Below are positions 22,752-23,212 of a stretch of 23,212 bases of DNA, piece after piece; positions within the stretch are counted from its first letter, which is position 1; each line of letters opens with the position of its first letter. Position numbers and translations under genes: made by a program. Under the pieces are notes generated by a model that saw nothing but the letters and a program-made list of their open reading frames with translations, searched no databases and was not told the origin of the DNA. The DNA comes from RGIG426 sp045600765 (lineage in GTDB: Bacteria; Bacillota; Clostridia; Oscillospirales; Acutalibacteraceae): NCBI GenBank assembly GCA_045600765.1, contig JAZRYM010000011.1, forward strand, positions 1-23,212, written 5' to 3'.

Positions 22752-23165
22752 ATGGGAACTTTTGAAGACATTTTGAACAAAGCCAAACGCGGTGCCGAAC
22801 TGGTCGGTCAAAAAACCGGCGATTTTGTGGAGGTCACCAAACTGAAAATGGCAGCTTCCGACGTGGAGAAAGAAATCGCCGCAACCTTTGAGGGTCTCGG
22901 CCGTCTCGTCTATGATGCGCAAAAATCCGATGAGGACGTGTCCGAAATGGTAGAAGATTGCGTGAGCAGTATCGACGAGTTGCAAGAAGCCGCCGAAGCC
23001 ATTCGCGAGCAGATTTATGCGTATAAAAATATGAATCGTTGCGTTGCGTGTGGCGCGGTCACCGATAAGGACGCGGCATTTTGCAGTAAATGCGGCGCTC
23101 CGCTGACTGTGGAAGATGCCGAAGAACCCGCCGAAGAACCCGTCGAAGAAAAAATCGACGAATAA
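22752..23165 (+). CDS. Helical protein with a zinc ribbon and acidic tail, function unknown
   Basis: Protein of 137 residues. Residues 1-92 are largely helical and charged and could form a coiled coil (KLKMAASDVEKEIAATFEGLGRLVYDAQ). A four-cysteine zinc ribbon follows (CVACGAVTDKDAAFCSKCG, about 97-115), then a Glu/Pro-rich tail (EEPAEEPVEEKIDE). No signal peptide or membrane helix is visible. GAAAGGAG lies about 9 bases before ATG 22752 and just 14 bases separate it from hemZ, so it is likely in that operon. Proteins of this layout are common in Clostridia and usually unnamed; I cannot assign a function. The last 47 bases of the window, after its stop, show no clear terminator. Confidence 0.85.
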   Translation: MGTFEDILNKAKRGAELVGQKTGDFVEVTKLKMAASDVEKEIAATFEGLGRLVYDAQKSDEDVSEMVEDCVSSIDELQEAAEAIREQIYAYKNMNRCVACGAVTDKDAAFCSKCGAPLTVEDAEEPAEEPVEEKIDE

Positions 23166-23212
23166 TTGAAGAATAAGCGAAGTTTCATCGAAAAATCCCG
23201 TAGCCGCAAGGC

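Noticed and set aside
23166..23212. Start of a dispersed repeat or a terminator at the right edge
   Set aside because: Only 47 bases are visible, and no stem or second copy in the window can be confirmed.

Overview
The window reads as the chromosome of an anaerobic Clostridia-type Firmicute of fairly high GC content, probably in or near the Oscillospirales. That placement is inferred from gene content: class B sortases, a ThiI without a rhodanese domain, HemZ, ZapA, a rel-dtd-MBL-hemZ cluster, strong AAAGGAGG-type ribosome sites and several GTG/TTG starts. No RNA gene, CRISPR array, prophage or integrase is visible. Coding density is high and the longest non-coding stretch is about 287 bases.

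Layout: (1) 1-1041, minus: hflX, cut off by the window edge. (2) 1202-9359, plus: a six-gene run of cysteine desulfurase, class B sortase, thiI, a 652-residue CinA/pseudo-sortase fusion, and an ABC ATPase with its permease, ending at a strong bidirectional terminator (9400-9434). (3) 9436-11995, minus: two family 2 glycosyltransferases, rfbC and a REP-associated (Y1/HUH) transposase, all overlapping or tightly packed, probably for surface polysaccharide. (4) 12283-13376, plus: an unrecognised Pro-rich protein translationally coupled to zapA. (5) 13495-13800, minus: a small Dabb-domain protein. (6) 13912-15195, plus: rmuC with a terminator. (7) 15320-15745, minus: an XRE regulator. (8) 15935-23165, plus: recJ, rel, dtd, an MBL-fold hydrolase, hemZ and a zinc-ribbon protein, which looks like one long operon.

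The most unusual part is the first plus-strand operon. The cysteine desulfurase and ThiI are a natural sulfur-relay pair for tRNA 4-thiouridine and/or thiamine. They are interleaved with two sortase-fold membrane proteins. The first sortase keeps His, Cys and Arg. The second has lost the His (to Gly) and the Cys (to Asp), and it is fused in one frame behind a CinA-type KH domain plus NMN-deamidase (PncC) domain. It carries one transmembrane helix and a Thr/Pro-rich outer tail. The predicted protein therefore joins a cytoplasmic pyridine-nucleotide enzyme to an extracellular dead sortase, an architecture I do not recognise as a described system.

Other points worth attention are the unknown protein coupled to zapA (a possible division factor), 21-base inverted repeats inside the transposase gene, an rfbC-transposase TGATG junction, and a GGTTGCA context at the -35 of three promoters. 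All calls come from reading the sequence. No database search or alignment was run, and family names rest on recognised motifs.
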